A stretch of DNA of 64,000 bases. Origin: Hoplostethus atlanticus (lineage: Eukaryota; Chordata; Actinopteri; Trachichthyiformes; Trachichthyidae). Below the pieces are notes generated by a model, which searched no databases, had not been told where the DNA came from, and was given only the letters and a program-made list of their open reading frames with translations. Made by a program: the position numbers and the translations under genes. Shown in pieces: positions 26,336 through 41,200 of this stretch (position 1 is the stretch's first letter; every line of letters starts with the position of its first letter). The stretch lies in NCBI GenBank assembly GCA_034670405.1, contig JAXDDX010000014.1, positions 4,845,001-4,909,000 on the forward strand, given 5' to 3'.

Positions 26336-27959
26336 TCAGTGAGAAAACAGTGAGACCAAATCCAGTTAGTCAGACAAACTTCGGTCTTGGAGACTAAGTT
26401 TGGAGGTGTGGAATATTCATATGGTTCCTGTGGTGCAACCACCTTGGAGGTATGTCAGGTTCTGGGGTGCTGCCATGCTGGCAACAAAGCCCGGTTCATT
26501 CTGCCCCGGGGTGACCAAGTGATTCTAATTAGAGCTGCATGTGTTGTTTACTGAGGCTGGGGTCATGCAAGTCAAACAAGAAGGAGTCTGGTCTTACAAA
26601 GAGAGAGTAGAGCCCTCGATCTCTCTACCCCGGGTCCCTATGGACAAACACTGGGGGCTATTGTCATACTTTATTGACAGTCACTTGACCAGTCTCGGCC
26701 TCTTGGAACCTTTGAGTTATAATAATTAGCTTCCTATAGATTCCCAACATTAACATTTATAGACACGGGGAGCTCCACACCACTGTATCTCATAGCACGA
26801 TACACAATGCCTAGAAACAGTCAGGGATGCTAGACAGAAGAACATTTGTTCCCTCACACATCCATTGCTCTGAAAGAAAACATGAATGAACTGCGGAACT
26901 GCACTCAAATAATTTCAGTCAATTAATCAAATTAACATGAAGCCAAGTGGAAAAAAGCAAGAAGAATCAATTTGTTTTAGTATGTTATGACATCCGCCCA
27001 CTGAAAGGGAGAGGTGATCGGCCTGAGAGGGCAGAGGAAGGGGAAGTTGAATCTGGGAGTTTTTGTTGCCTGAGGACAAATTTACACAGCACAGAATAAT
27101 GGAGCTTACAGATGCTCTGGCAAAGCCTCGCTCTCCATTCTCTGTCCTAACTCCTAATGCAACACAATTTCATCCCTATCCTCAGTGGTCCAACTACACA
27201 ACACTACTATTACACAGTTGTGTCACTTCAATTGCTGCTGCAACACTGAGCCAGTACGACTACTAACTTCCCCTCAGTACAGGTAAAGCAGTTTTCACTT
27301 TTTCAACAACTGGTGAAAAGGGAAATAAACAGGAGCAGCATGTGGTAGTCAAAGCACTGAATTGGTCTTTTATGTCATGTGTAGTAATAGGAAAACAGTG
27401 TGCCCCGCTCAGATAATCAGTATGAGTGATTTAAAATAAAACTTACTCATTCAGAAATAGTAAATGTCACAGGACTAGCTTTGTTGTGCTTTGCTCTCTG
27501 GCTTTGTCCACAACAAGTTATTATATTTAGCAATAATGGACATTATGAAAGACTTTCTTCTGACTCTTTTTCTCATGTTTGCAGAGTACAACTGATCTTA
27601 TAACACATCATGTAGAGTCATTATTTAATTTACCAATTGCGCAAATGGTTAAGGAATGATGCTTTATGCTACTTTAATAGATAATATAATTATAATAATC
27701 GATGTAGGCTAGTACGTTGTGTAAGGTAATACACTTTAGGTGGTTTGAGACTAAAGCTCACATTTCTGCAATTGTTTTTCTATGTTCCTAGACAGTTTAA
27801 CCAAAAGTCTCACAAAGGAACTAAGTCTATTCTATGATTTCGTTACAAGACAAAACCTGGACATGTTGCATTGACTGTGAACCAGAGAGTGTGTTTTGGA
27901 CTCACTTGTTGAACATTTACCAATCAATACCAATGACTCAGTGATTACTTTGCAAGGTG

Positions 27960-28140
27960 CTGAGATTTCTGGCTTTCAAAAGCTCACTTTCCAGCCAGTG
28001 CTTGGTTTTGACAAAGCAGTATTATTATTACAATATTTTGAATCATGATATATTACCTCTTCACTAGATATTTCTGTGGGATCTCTGCTCTAATTAGCTA
28101 ACTTACACATTTTCTATTGTGAAAATGTGACCACTATTTA
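27960..28140 (+). repeat. Diverged dispersed repeat, copy 1 (matches 42.3 kb)
   Basis: This segment aligns with 42,285-42,450 in the same orientation, with shared blocks such as ATTACCTCTT, CTAATTAGCT and GAAAAT in the same order and spacing. Divergence is substantial, so the pair is old. I do not recognise the family and see no ends. Confidence 0.55.
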
Positions 28141-29467
28141 TGTCAATGTCAGGCAATCGTAAGCTGTACCGGAGACCTTGGTCACCTACAGAGCTCGATT
28201 AAAAGTCATAGATTACTTAATGCCCATTGAAGGAACATTGTCATTGTGAAAGTTGTGGTTCACTTATTTATAATTTGGGAGAATCTTCACGTTCATGTTA
28301 ACAAATAATTTATTAACAGTAACACACTACCAAAATCAAAAGTTTAAGCACACGTTCAATCTGATGTCCACAATTCCTTTAGGGTACAAAACATAATTAG
28401 AGACATGATGCATGTGAGAGGAGAATAAGAAACATGAAAGGCAGACAGGATAACTTGATTATGAGGTATGAACAGAGGGCTGTACTAAGTACTGGGTAGA
28501 GTGGCAGTAGTAAACGACTTGTGACTTACCGACTATCTGTCAAAGGTACCGACTGTGGCTTGAGAAAGAGGGCTCCCTGAACAGATGTCCTTTTCATTTC
28601 ATGCTTTACATCCATACGCACTGCTCTTCTACTGGTGATTCAATTACAGCTAATCGCTCAATTGAAATCACATGTATGAGGAAGTAAATAACCTATTCAA
28701 AGACTTCTGCACCAAAATAACTAATTTCTTCTTCTCCTGAATGTCTGTGAATGGAGTGGATTCTGGTGTATCTTGCCATGTCCATTATCCCATATTTAGC
28801 ACCTCGATAACAAACAGACTGCTTTGAAGTAAAGACATTTCTCATGTGCAGGGTCCCAAGGTATTGTATTTTGTAATGGTTATTTTACATACCGGAGACT
28901 TGCTTGGCACCACATCATATACCGACAGTACAGCCACACACTGCATCACTAAGGGAAGGCCTATAATACAATCTCGCTGGAGGGAGCAATTGCTTACAGA
29001 GGAAGAGGTGCGGGAAGGAAATAGGTTTTGGCATGTTGACTCAAGACTAAATTTCCCAGGAGCCCTAAATGGACAGCTATTAAAGTTTAATTGCTTGACT
29101 TGCCTATTGGGCAAGTCCTCAGTGCACTGGCGGAGTACATTTTAGAGCTACTGGGGGTAGAAACCTGTTGAATCACACTAAAGGAGATCTCTGTTTGGTC
29201 CTCACCTCACACCTGTCTACAGAAGGTAAGCAAACAAGAACACTCAGTTATGCCCTCAAAAGTTACGGTATAAAAAGTAAAATTAAAAAAATGTACATCA
29301 GAGGAAAATTGTGGATGACAACAACGCTTAAAATTTCCGAAAGCCAGCCCAATTTCCTCCTCCCAGAAAAAAACAGGGTGTATCTGAGCTTTGTTTCTCG
29401 ATTATTTGCATAATACACTTTGATGGGTGGATACTCGTCTCGATCCCCGGCTCTTTTGTATCTGCAG

Positions 29468-29579
29468 ATTACAAAAGGACTGTTTCCAGCGCCATGCAGG
29501 CTACCAAGAAGAGACTATCAAAGGGAAGGAATGGGCTTTCAAGTCAGGACCCTTCGATTGTGTTACAGATTGGTTCCAG
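29468..29579 (+). other. Candidate exon of an unknown transcript
   Basis: A 112-base segment is bounded by a good acceptor (TATCTGCAG) and a consensus donor (CCAG|GTGAGG) and is open in all three frames. None of the three translations resembles a protein I recognise, and no partner exon was found. It may be a noncoding RNA exon or a chance pair of splice-like sites. Confidence 0.2.
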
Positions 29580-31990
29580 GTGAGGCAGCTTTGGGAAGTT
29601 CAGCCGGAGGAAAATTGCCCCTCCGTGCAGTGCTTGTGAGAGGCAGGAGGCTTCACGGTTGGCATGGTGCTCCGGAATTCCAATACTACTCACGTTTGGT
29701 GGGATTTCTAAGGGATGAACACTGGGCCTCAAAAATCTTGTTGTGGTTGATTGCAGTTACATTAAAAGCTAAGCCCAGAAAAAAGGGGTATATGGAGTGT
29801 CTGGCTATTTCAAAAGAGCACGTTGAATAGCTGGATACAGCACCACCATCCACAGATAATAATTGCCACCATAATGTTCAAATCATCCCTTTGATTCTCT
29901 CATAAGATAAGCCTGGGATTTCTTTCTCAAAACAGACATTTTCCAGTTCCACTCTGGTGTTAACATTATTTTCAAAATTAGAGGTTTATGTTCTTCTTTT
30001 TCACACATACTATTATGGCAGGAAACTATCTCAAGGACTCTGCTAAGTACCATCCAGCTTTCAGTAAAGTGTGCTTCTACAGTATATTATAGCGGAGCCA
30101 TTCTTCACCATTATTTGATTTTCCCTGTCATACATGTATTTCATGCTTTTCTCTGGTCACATTTATTGGTGAAAACTAATCTATGATTATGTTGCGATGT
30201 ATGTGATATAGATTTGACTAGCTGTCACCGCTACTTTACTAATCTCTTTTAGTGAGTGAAGTCTTCTCAGGGGATTCATATATTTGGGGGGGTTTTGGAG
30301 ATTGGACAGTTTTCCCCAGAGTTCATGGTCTGGAATCCAACAACTTATTTGGTTTGATGCAATGCAGATACAGTATTTAAGGTCTGTCACTCATACATGT
30401 TGCCAGCAGATTCAAACCTTACCTTGACAACTACACAGACTCCCTCAGTGGCGCCATATCTCCTGTAACTGATATCCTTCCATGATCATCTTTATCTTCT
30501 TTTAATAGACTGGTACCCACACTGCCCAGTCTCAAAGCCAGGGCCATCTGTACAGTTAAACACATCTTAAACCAGTCCTCAGGGAAACTCTAAACAGACC
30601 TTGAAGTGTTTCACACGTATGTGGAGAATGATTCTGTATGCCTGCTACACATACTGTCAGCTCTGATCTGAACCAGGCTGTGTGTGGGAAGGCCAATTAG
30701 GCAAAGACACAGCCGAGGCATGCATGGGCGTGCCAAGCCATGGCAATATGCATCACTCACCTGTCTGGCCAAATAAATTCAGACAGGGAAACATCTGCTC
30801 ATGTTTTGTAACTGGGCAAACTTTTTAAAAAGTGTCCTAAATTGTGTGTCCTAGTTTGTTCTTCTGTTTTTTGAAGCTGTGCACAAAAAAAATCTACAGT
30901 CTATTTTTGTTGCCACCGTCTCCTCACTGTCCTCTGCAAGCATCAGTCACAAGCACCACCAAAATGCCACCACTGCTACTCAAGTTACTGAAATAAGGTA
31001 CCTGGGGTCTAATATACGTTGCAGTGTTGATCTTATTCTCAATTTCTACTTTTTTTCTGAAACAGTATCATGGGGGCATGTTGGTGAAACAGGTTTGTGA
31101 GCATGGGGGTCTGCTTGTGAGAAGCAGAAGAAAATCAAGAGGGCTGCCTATTGATGTGGGAAAAATGAAATCTAATGGTTCACCAATTACCCACTGATTT
31201 TACAATGAGTGAAAAGATTGTTTCCACCTTTGCCGAAGGCTGAGCTCAACAACAAAAGCGATTCAAAGGACCTCCATACAGACTACAATTACTCCACCTT
31301 CTACCAAGGCCACACAGAGCAAATAAGCTGTTATTCCACTGTTGTTTGGAAGGATTGCGAAGAGATTGGTCTTGTAATGAAAAGAAAATAGAAGTGATGT
31401 TCCCATGACGGATATGGTAAACCAAATTGAGACAGGCTGCTCTGTCGGCTCTGAGTTCACACCTCTGGTCCCTCAGCACCCCACCCCCTCCTCCCATTCA
31501 CCCCTCGTCCTCTAACCTCATTGACTCACCCTTTCCAAAGAACCTGATCCGGCCTGGAGGCCCATGCGCTCACGTCCTGTGGAGGATTTGTTGATTTCTC
31601 TAATCACTGTTCCAGCTCTGCTTGTCTTTGTTTGTTTTGCAGAACAAGCAGCAAACACAAGCGCTTAAGATGGTCCTGTGGAACAAAGAGAAGGAGAACT
31701 GCTGGAGGACACTGAGCTCTTGATTGCATCTATAAGGTCATTGTAATTACTTTGTCCTGCGTGCCTTTGTCCTGAAGAATGCTCTAGTAAAGTTATGTCA
31801 AGTTTAATTATGGATGAGAAAATCTTTTTTTGCCAGGCCATGCTTCCACAGACTTATATTATATCAAGTAAGGAACGTTCATTTCCAGTTGTTTGGTCCT
31901 GTCGGCAAGTGACTGGACCCTGTTTTATGTCATCTCTTAGAGGTTGTCTATAACTGGACACACAGCCTAATTGGGAGTGTGTATATACAT

Positions 31991-32020
31991 GTGCGTGTGT
32001 GCTTGTGTGTGTGTGTGTGT
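31991..32020. repeat. (GT)n microsatellite
   Basis: A short GT tract with one early CT interruption. Confidence 0.9.
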
Positions 32021-32529
32021 AGGATCCGTGAGGAGATGTACAGAGTGGGAGGAGAATGCTGCTGAGAATGAAAACCAGGAGGGGGAGGAAGTGCTGTATT
32101 TACGCTGTTCATGGTCTCCTCTCTTCACTGACAGGGAGAAACAAGCCCTGCTGGCTATCTGAATGGCTTGGCCTTTATTCCACTGACAGGAGAGCCTGCA
32201 TTCTCTGAAGCTATTCCTCCTGGCTGTTACTATGTTCAAAACCAGAAGACGTATCCTCAGGAACCTCAGGAAGATGTGTATTATGGCTATTGATGGGAAA
32301 TGGATGGACACAACAGAGGCTTTATTACTTTTTGTATTCAAAAGAGTTCCTTCAAACTCAGCAGCTTCCCTTGGATGATTTGTTGTTGCTGAATTTGTGT
32401 TATAAAATAGTGCAGTTGGTAATGAAAGTTCATTTTCAAGTTAAAGCAGACTGAAATCAAACAGAAAAACAAAGTATTATACCATAAGCAAAAAATTATT
32501 ATTTTCAGGACATGAGGGCTTGGGACTTT

Positions 32530-32806
32530 CTTGGGATTTTCAGGGTTGGTGGGTGGCTGGACACTATCCTCCTACTGGGTGGACGTCAGGGAGACACCCT
32601 GGCCAGGTCACCAGTCCACACCAGAGTGAACAGACACTCACATTTGTACCTATGGGCAATTTAGAGACTCCAATGCACCTGAATTGCATGTCTTTGGAAT
32701 GGAGGAGGAAACCCTTGCAAATTGGAGAACATGCAAACTCCAAAGAAAGTCCTGGGAATTGAATCACCGTGGCCCCGAGTGCTTTCATGGCCCTAAGAAA
32801 TCATAG
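32530..32806 (+). repeat. Dispersed vertebrate/fish repeat, family uncertain
   Basis: The block with TGGCCAGGTCACCAGTCC, GGGCAATTTAGAGACTCCAA, GCATGTCTTTGGA and GGAGAACATGCAAACTCC matches, in order, a repeat sequence I have often seen in fish genomes. It has no open frame of note. I cannot name the family safely; the ends are approximate. Confidence 0.65.
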
Positions 32807-33412
32807 CATGATGAAGATGACCATGTATCTATTCAATGTTTGGGTCCTTAAAATCTGTGAAGGAGATTTCTCCCATTTTTATTTTCACTTTTACCAAAAT
32901 ATAACGTTACACACATTACACACCAGCCTGAGAATGATTTTGTTTTTTGGCTTATTTGAAAAATGAAAACATGAATTTGGAACTTTTAGCTGTTACTTAA
33001 CCCCTTTTAAGTGCTTAACCCAGGGCAACATTTGTGATAGTTACTGCTCACACATGTTGATACATAAATGTGTATTTGCGCGTATGTTTGTGAGGCAATG
33101 TTGGGGGTGGGGTTGCCCTTCGAAAGGTCTGTGCCTGATCAAGACAGTCAACTGGCATCAGTTTAAAAACTATATGTTCAAATTGAGCATTTGTCAGCCA
33201 GACTTAATAAACCTACATAATTTAAGGGTTGAAGATGGGAAGGTTGCCAAGCTCACATTTCAACGGCCTGTTTTTCCCCTCTACCTGATGTAACATAAGG
33301 CTGCTTCACAATGAATGCACAGTCACACCACCACCAATACCACTTGATCCGGAGCTTTAACTACATAATGAACTGTTGAGCCTCAGATGTTGTGCTGAAA
33401 ACAAAGTCACAC

Positions 33413-33416
<4 letters not shown>

Positions 33417-33471
<55 letters not shown>

Positions 33472-33473
33472 CT
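33417..33473. repeat. Compound (TC)n-(TA)n microsatellite
   Basis: A TC tract runs directly into a TA tract. Confidence 0.95.
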
Positions 33474-36400
33474 ATACTCTTAAACATGAAACTTTTTGAA
33501 GTGTGTTTCATGTAACTCCTCATCATGCCACATTTCTTACTTTCTTTAAGTAACTGAGCAGATATATTTGTACCTGAAATAAAACAAATCACTAACAACA
33601 TTAAGTAAGTGTATTATCATATATTGCCCCACTGAGTAAGTATTTGACAGTATTATCATTAAAGGCGCAATCGCCCATTGTTTTTTACTGGATTGTTGTT
33701 TCAACACAGTGTATTAGGTAAAAAGGTCCAAAAACATCTATCACAATAATACCACTGTTTTTTTTATTTAAAAATAGGTTTGGAAATCATTGATCAATTA
33801 ATTGTTATTTTACATGTACATAAATATGCAGAAAATGTAATAAAACTAAAATATTTGACATGCATTATGGGAGTAATTATTTGAATAACTGTTGCATCAT
33901 GTTGCATCATATATCAATATATTTGCACTCTATGTTTGTATTCCTGTTAGAGTATCAGAAAAATATTACTTCAGTATGTGATTCAAACCCACATCATAGT
34001 GAGCACCTGACAGACATGTGATATGTTTTTTTCCTCCACCTGCTTTCTCCCATGCTTGATTTCACATATCAGTCTCAGTTTATTTGAAACTGTGCTCAGG
34101 TTTTCAGAACCCAACTTTTCTCTGGGCAAAACGTCACCGCAGTACAGGTAAGAAAATATTTAGATTTTGTTTTCTCATACAATTTTTCAAGGCAAATTGT
34201 TCCAGATTGTAGGAGCTTTAATAATAAAATCATCATTTTTAGTCGTTAACCTAGACTGCTGGACAGTCAACACGCCCCTCTTTGTAGAAGGTCTAAAGCT
34301 TCGGTTTGTATAAAGTTAAAAGGTCAGCCATCACATCACATGAGTGACTATCAGAGGTTCTCTCAGACATTTAACAGCAAAGTCTTAGCATTGTACTTTT
34401 GTACATATATTATATTCAGAGTGCATGATAGAGGATTGTTGTTCAGAAAATGTTGTATGGTTTTGAAATGTTAATTCAGAAAATAGTAGCCGCACACAAA
34501 CCAACATTTCAACAGACAGAGCTGTCTTCCTGAGGGTTGTATCTGACAGGACCTGAGCTGGTCTGCTATTTAAAGGGTGTTCAATTACACAGCTGAAGGT
34601 AATCAGGTTAGGGTTTTGAAATGTTGCCACAAGACCAGTGGAAATCTGCGCACTATCTCAGGGCACAGAGGCAGTCCAGTGACCACTTTTGAAAGTTCAC
34701 ATGCAAAGGACACTTTATTAAATGTCCGATGAAAGTGACAGAGTGAAAGGTTTGTGACTAGACCACACACACGCACATGTGCACACACACAAACACACAC
34801 GTGTGCACAGACGTACCAAATGTAACATGACATATACCCATGTACCACAAATGTTCTCGTGTTCACACATACACAAAGGGAGACCTGTTCATCATGTGGA
34901 ACAGTGGATGCTCAAAGTCTGTCTTGTTTGTGTATTCTGGTTTCTTAGTGGCACTGCTACGATCCTTAAGTGGATGTCACCCTTTGCGTGCCAACGAGTG
35001 TGTCTGCAACGGAGTCTTGAGGTTCTGGTTGCTCTGTATAATTCCACATACTGTGACAGACGCCTGTTGTGTAATGTCAAAGTCTGCCTTTCCTTGAAGG
35101 CTCTTCATGCTCAATCTAGAGCCTGACCCCAGATCGTCCACAGAGTACCTGCCACGTCAGCCCTTCATCACCATCGCAACGCCCACTCATTCACCAGGTC
35201 CAGACGTGACAGACATTGGAGCTGGACAGACTTGTTCATAGCGCTCCATTAGCACTAAGACAGAGAGAGATGGGTGGGGATGACAAACACACCGTTTCAT
35301 GTTATTCCCGTCATTTAGAACAGCAATCAAAGCTGATCTAATTATGCCAGCCTGTATAATTGAGGTCTCTGAGGGAATGCTGACAGGTTCCAGATATGCA
35401 CCCTCTCAGAGCAAACTGCTCACGGGAAACACAGGGAATTCTGGGATACAGAAGAGTCATGAGAGGCTTTTTCTGAGGATGTAAACCAGACGTCATTCGC
35501 TTGTGTGTCCTGATGCTGCATGCAATACTTATAGGAAACTATCATGCACACATCAGCGCTCTGTGCATGCTCATTTGAAACAGTCACGCATTTGTCATTG
35601 TCCAGGTCTGTTCAGGTTTGTTTAAGCTCAACCAATTTGGCATATGATGAATGTGTATTGCATTTCTCATTCAGGCATCATGTTCCCATGAAGTCAGACC
35701 TACTGTGTGCTTTTCTGTACACTGGCTCTTTCATTTTTCTAAAGCATATACATACATATTTGTATCTTTAAGCTTAATTAATTGGAGCTCTCTCTTTTAG
35801 TAGTATCTTGTAGGAAGACTCATAACTTGGCTGCCTGTTCATTCATAGAGTCATGATTCAATTTCATGAAAATAATGTAACTTATGACTTGATAGTCCAA
35901 ACCTCCACTTTATTAACATGACATGTTCAATCTTTGACTAATATTTGAAAAGGTCTGACATTTTTGTGGCCATTCATGGTTGGTTGGTTGATACCATCTT
36001 CAGGCGTTGGGAGACATCTGACTGTGTTTCTAGTTTGACTTGCTTGGGTAAAACATTTGTTATTATTATCTGCACATCAGTTTTGTTTTGTTTTTTCAGT
36101 ATGGATAGATTTCACTCGAGGTAACAGTGGAAGTCCAAAACTCTTTTAAAAAGTTAGAATACACAGACCTACAGTGGAGGTTATTTGGCTCCAAGTTTAG
36201 GTTTAGTTTTCCATCCAAATTGATTGGAATCTAAACTCAGAGTAAACATGACACATTCCATCCACTTTACTGCAAAATGGAGGGAGTTTTGATGAAAACC
36301 ATAGAATGTTTCAAAGCAGTGCCCAACTATATTTCAGCTCAACTCATCTCTTGTCATCTCTAGTAAGGATCTACTATATCTGACATCCGCCTATTTTGAT

Positions 36401-36572
36401 TTGGTTGAAAACCTGTAGCCTCTGGGTGTTTTGCTGGCAGTACAAGTGCATAAATATCAAGCTACACTCGTTGGTCTAAATGGACCAACTCACTCAAGTT
36501 CAACAGTGAGCTCTAATATTCAGCACCTTAGCAATAGACCTAATAGAATCACACCATTTCACATCATACGTT

Positions 36573-36576
<4 letters not shown>

Positions 36577-36634
<58 letters not shown>
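36577..36634. repeat. (TG)n microsatellite
   Basis: An uninterrupted TG tract of about 58 bases. Confidence 0.96.
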
Positions 36635-36635
<1 letters not shown>

Positions 36636-38160
36636 ATTTATAGTGGTAGAAGAGTGTTTGTGGTGGTTTATGTTATGAGAGTATAATATTCTTATTCTCT
36701 CTTAGACATCTGAAAACACTTGTATGCTTGCTTTTGCAAATGCAAAACCTTACGTTTGATATACATAATTACATTTGTTGCACTTTTATAATTATTTCAC
36801 TTCCAGCAAATGCTAAAAGAAATCAATAGATAATACATAAGATAATGCATCTCTCTTCCATGACATAGTATAGATGGTTACATGAAAAATTATTATATTT
36901 TCTCCTGAATATGTAACTGACCCAGAAAACCGCCCAACCATGACTGATAGATGATATTCCTGATCCAGTCTCAGAGGTGGTCAGGAGACTATGAACCTCT
37001 GTCAGTGTTCTGTCCCTGGGCAGCCTTCCCAAGAGTTCCCATGATGCCCTCTGGGCCAGGCTCTGTGGGACAGAAGTGCCAGGGCTGCTCTGGTTTCATG
37101 CTGTCAGATAAGATCAGTTTGTGTGTGGATTCCTGTCACTGAGCAGACCAGGTTAGTGCTGACCCAATGGAGCAGCTGCAGTAAGGTTTGGGGTTCGGGA
37201 GCCAACACTAGTCACGCAATGCCAGAACAGGAAGTCAAAGGTCATAGTTTACCATTCCTCCACCTTCTCATTTACTCCCTTGCTCACCGTGATAGCTAAC
37301 CATCTAACAATACAAAACAAAAATGCATGGATCTCTCGTTGTGTGCTCCCTAGCATGAGAGGGAGATACAGTAAATAAATGCATCTGACTTTGTCTGTGA
37401 GGGAGAGAAACCTGTCACTTTCATTCCTTGGTACAACATGTTTCAGGCCTCAAGGGCCTTTTCATTTGAGTTTTGATTGTGATTGTTGATTTGTCTCTCA
37501 ACTGCACTACTGTCTAAGGCATATCTGATTCTCTGCTGAGGAATGTTCATGATCATGATCAATATATTAAACATGTAAATACAATCTCTGACACTTGCCA
37601 TCAGAGGCTTTTGAGTTGGGAATATGTTGAAAAGCTGTGTGCTATTTCACCCACAAAGAGTGTTCAGTGTGGTTGAGAAGACACTCAATCATTCATCATC
37701 ACTTACTTTTACTACCAATGGAGAGTACTGTGTGGCTTCTTAGATTGAGAGTCAATGGAGGATTGCATTTGTTTTACTGGCTGCACATAGTCCTCACTAC
37801 AATGTACTCTAATTCAACAACCCATCCCTGCTGTATATATAACCTGTATTTTCCATTGACCTCAAAGTACTTCACTCACTACTCAGCTGAGCAGAATACA
37901 TATATTTCACACAGGTCTGGCCTAAATCCTGGTTTTGACTACTCTTAATACACACTATGTCTAAGCTGTTTGTGATAAGAGTCAAAATATGCTAACTGTT
38001 CTTGAACTATGTAATATGTGAAGCAGATGCTCTGAAAGCTGAATATCAACACCCCGTAACCACCTGTCACATTTATCAATTCAAAAAGTCATTGCTGTGC
38101 TCACTGATTCAAGGGCATTTTATTGATGCAGATTAGGGGCCTGCAGAAAGAGATACAGAG

Positions 38161-38165
38161 AGACA

Positions 38166-38205
<40 letters not shown>

Positions 38206-38206
38206 T
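38161..38206. repeat. (AG)n microsatellite
   Basis: An AG tract with a few interruptions at the left. Confidence 0.93.
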
Positions 38207-41200
38207 TACACTGAATGTGGGAAAACGGTAAAAGTATGGTGAATAGTATAACATTATAATAACATTAGCTTGTTGATCACAGTGGTGCCAGGCTCTAGTC
38301 CTTGAGTTATGTGCTGCCTTGGCACCCATCGCACTGAGATGGCACATTGTGTTGGCCCTCCACCTGATGGTCTAGTAGAGCCTTATTAACTGGTGATTGG
38401 CCTTATGGCGTAATGGAAGATTCTTACAGTCATAGGCCTGATTATGAGAAGCAGACATTTTTCTGGTCAATGTGAGTGTAAAAAGACTCATCACAAAGCT
38501 CTCTCACAGTTCAGATGTTATTATGTTTTGTTTTGAGAGAGTGAGAGAGAGACAGACACACAGACAGAGAAAGATGTCAGGACTACACTAACAGGAGTTG
38601 TGAAGAATAATTATTGAGAAATTAAGACTACAAGACAAAGAGTGGCCACAGGCCTAGTGCCAGAGTGCACATGGATAGATGTGTATCCTGATGGATATTT
38701 CTAGTGATTACCAGCAGGATTATCCTTAGCTGGGTGCTAAGGATGGGCATAAAGTATAAGGTAATGCAAGGTAAGGAAAATACCCACAGTGCCAAAAGCA
38801 TTATAGGTCTTGTAAGTACACTGCAGTAGGAAAATGGTGCATCTGAATTTATACACAGAGAATTCATCATCTTGAAAGTCTTTAATAGAGATACTTATCA
38901 TCAAACTGTAGTTTGTGCCAAAGAACTCAAATCCACCCTTGAACCACACTCCAAAATAAAACCTCTATCTTTGCACGATGGTGAATAATATCCTCTGCCT
39001 GTAAGAATGATAATGGTAGTTACGTGGAGATGCTTGTAATCTGTCTGTGACACATGTGGACCTAAGACCCTGATTTCACCTCTTTGTGTTTGTTACCATA
39101 AATAAAAGAACATATAACATAGAACTCATAGTTATGTGTAAAAACACAGGGACTTTGAGGGATAATTCTCATGTAGGGTTGAGATAAAATAAAGGTGAGA
39201 GGGAAGGTCTTTGATGAGAGGATATAAAGATACATATTGCAAAGAGGAGAGGACGAAAGGAGAAAGGAGAAGCTGGGGGGTTGCAGTTGAATTCCTGTGC
39301 TTCCCTGGGCTGCACTAGGAGTGGTCTGGGGCTAAAGTGTTTGTGGGGCTCTTGTGGTTTTTCAGCCAATAAATCCTCTGCACATATTTAATCCAGTCAG
39401 ATGTGCTGCAGGAGAAGAGCGCTGAAGGATGTACGGCCATTTCTCTGGAGCCCACATCAGAGAGAGGAGCTGGAGATCCATACACCCATAAACCCCCACC
39501 TCACTAGTTGTATGCATACCCGGCATGAGAGAGAGAGCCAGACACAGGGATCATAAAGGAGGTGTGAAGAGGTCTGGAGCACTGATGGCCTGATGGTATC
39601 CATGCTCTCACTTGTATATTTTTCACCTCATTGTGCAGAGTGTGAGAGATCCTAAATCTGATTCTCTGATCTCTCTAAATATGGATTCTGAAAGGGAAAA
39701 AAACAAAGGAAATGATACAAGAGAAAGACAAAGAAAGAGAGAGAAAGTGATAAGAACATGTGAATGTAGTTCCATGTACTGTGCATCACGTCACAGCTAC
39801 TGCTGATGATTAAGATGCACATGGTTGTTCATTGCACAGTATTCTTTTTCTGTAGTTTAGTTCATCAAGACCGGATTGCGCATTGATTTGCTAGTATTTG
39901 TGTAGCACAACAAGATGACATGACAAGATTTGTTGGAGTGCAACCTAATGTGGAAGGTGCTCCACTTTTCCATCTCATTCACTGCTTTTTTCTTCTCTCA
40001 TCCCAGCAGATACTACACTGTTAAAAAAAAAGGGTGTAAAAACACACAAGCAGTATGCTGTAACTGTTTGGAAAGTGTTCAAGTTCAACCCTTAAATCAG
40101 GTGTGTGGAAGCGCTTCAAAACAAAACACTGTATCCTTTTCTCAAAGCTCTATACATAGTGAATTTAAACCGATTGAACATCAGAAAGCTTTGTTTTTTT
40201 GTCTCAAAATCTTACTAGCAGTGAGGAACTTTCACTTGAAAGTAACTCGTGGTCTAGAACCTCTAGGACGAGTGTGAGACAAAAGCTAAAGTTGCCTGAT
40301 TGACTGCTCATGTAAAATAAAGTACATTTCTTTCTTTTTTCATTAGAATTTAAAAGAAATTTAAGTTTAGGAAAATAATTCACACATTGATAAGTAACAT
40401 TATACAATGTTATTATATACATATGAAGAATACGTGTTTATTTACTTAACATTCATTTTGGGGTGTATTTGAGTATCAGGCTTTGCTGGTTATGCAGTGA
40501 CAATCTTGCAAACCCTGTATGCACCCAACTTGTAATTGTCTGCCTCTTGTTTACTATATACACACTCGCAGCACATCAGGACATAAGTAACTCAAAGCTG
40601 CATTACATTCCACTACTCATTGTATCTGACTCAATTTTAAACGCCACCAGATATTGTTTGGATGGACATCCTTGTGAATACAAACCATAGTCCTTCTTTG
40701 GGATTTGAGTGGTGCTCACTTTCTACAGGGAATAATGTAGTGTTGTCCTGTTCAGCCCATAACTTTGATAGCGGAAAGTTCCTGACCAAGTGGCTTTTGA
40801 TGTGCACAATAGCCTAGAGTTGTGTCATTTTACATGATTCCCAATATTTACAACTATAAACATATTTTCAAACTCATCATTTACAACATGGATACTGATT
40901 CACTGAACCCATTGTATGAGTTCCAGCACAATTTGAGATCCCCTTCCATTATATGGGACGTTTGCGCCATCTTCTGACCATTCGTTGCTGTTACTAGGGT
41001 GAATTTTCAGTTGAGTTTGTGCATGTGGTATCTAATCTTCCGCTAGATCCAACTGTTCACACTTGTGGTCTGTGTTGCTTAATATTAATTAATGGATCTG
41101 TGATGCGGCAGCAGGGCTTTCCTTAAGTGAGCTCTGCTTTGTGTCTCAATATCAGGCCCAGTCTCTCAGGATCAGAGTTTGAAAGTCTCCAGTGATGACA

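Noticed and set aside
29420-29830. 136-codon open frame at 29.4-29.8 kb as a protein-coding gene
   Set aside because: No recognisable domain, and competing frames in the same stretch are also open. Only the splice-flanked core was kept, as a weak exon candidate.
31606-31665. Imperfect inverted repeat around CTTGTCTTTGTTTG and CAAACACAAGC, with SOX-like AACAAAG motifs nearby, as a hairpin RNA or SOX enhancer
   Set aside because: The stem needs bulges and competing pairings, and the motif is short and common in AT-rich DNA.
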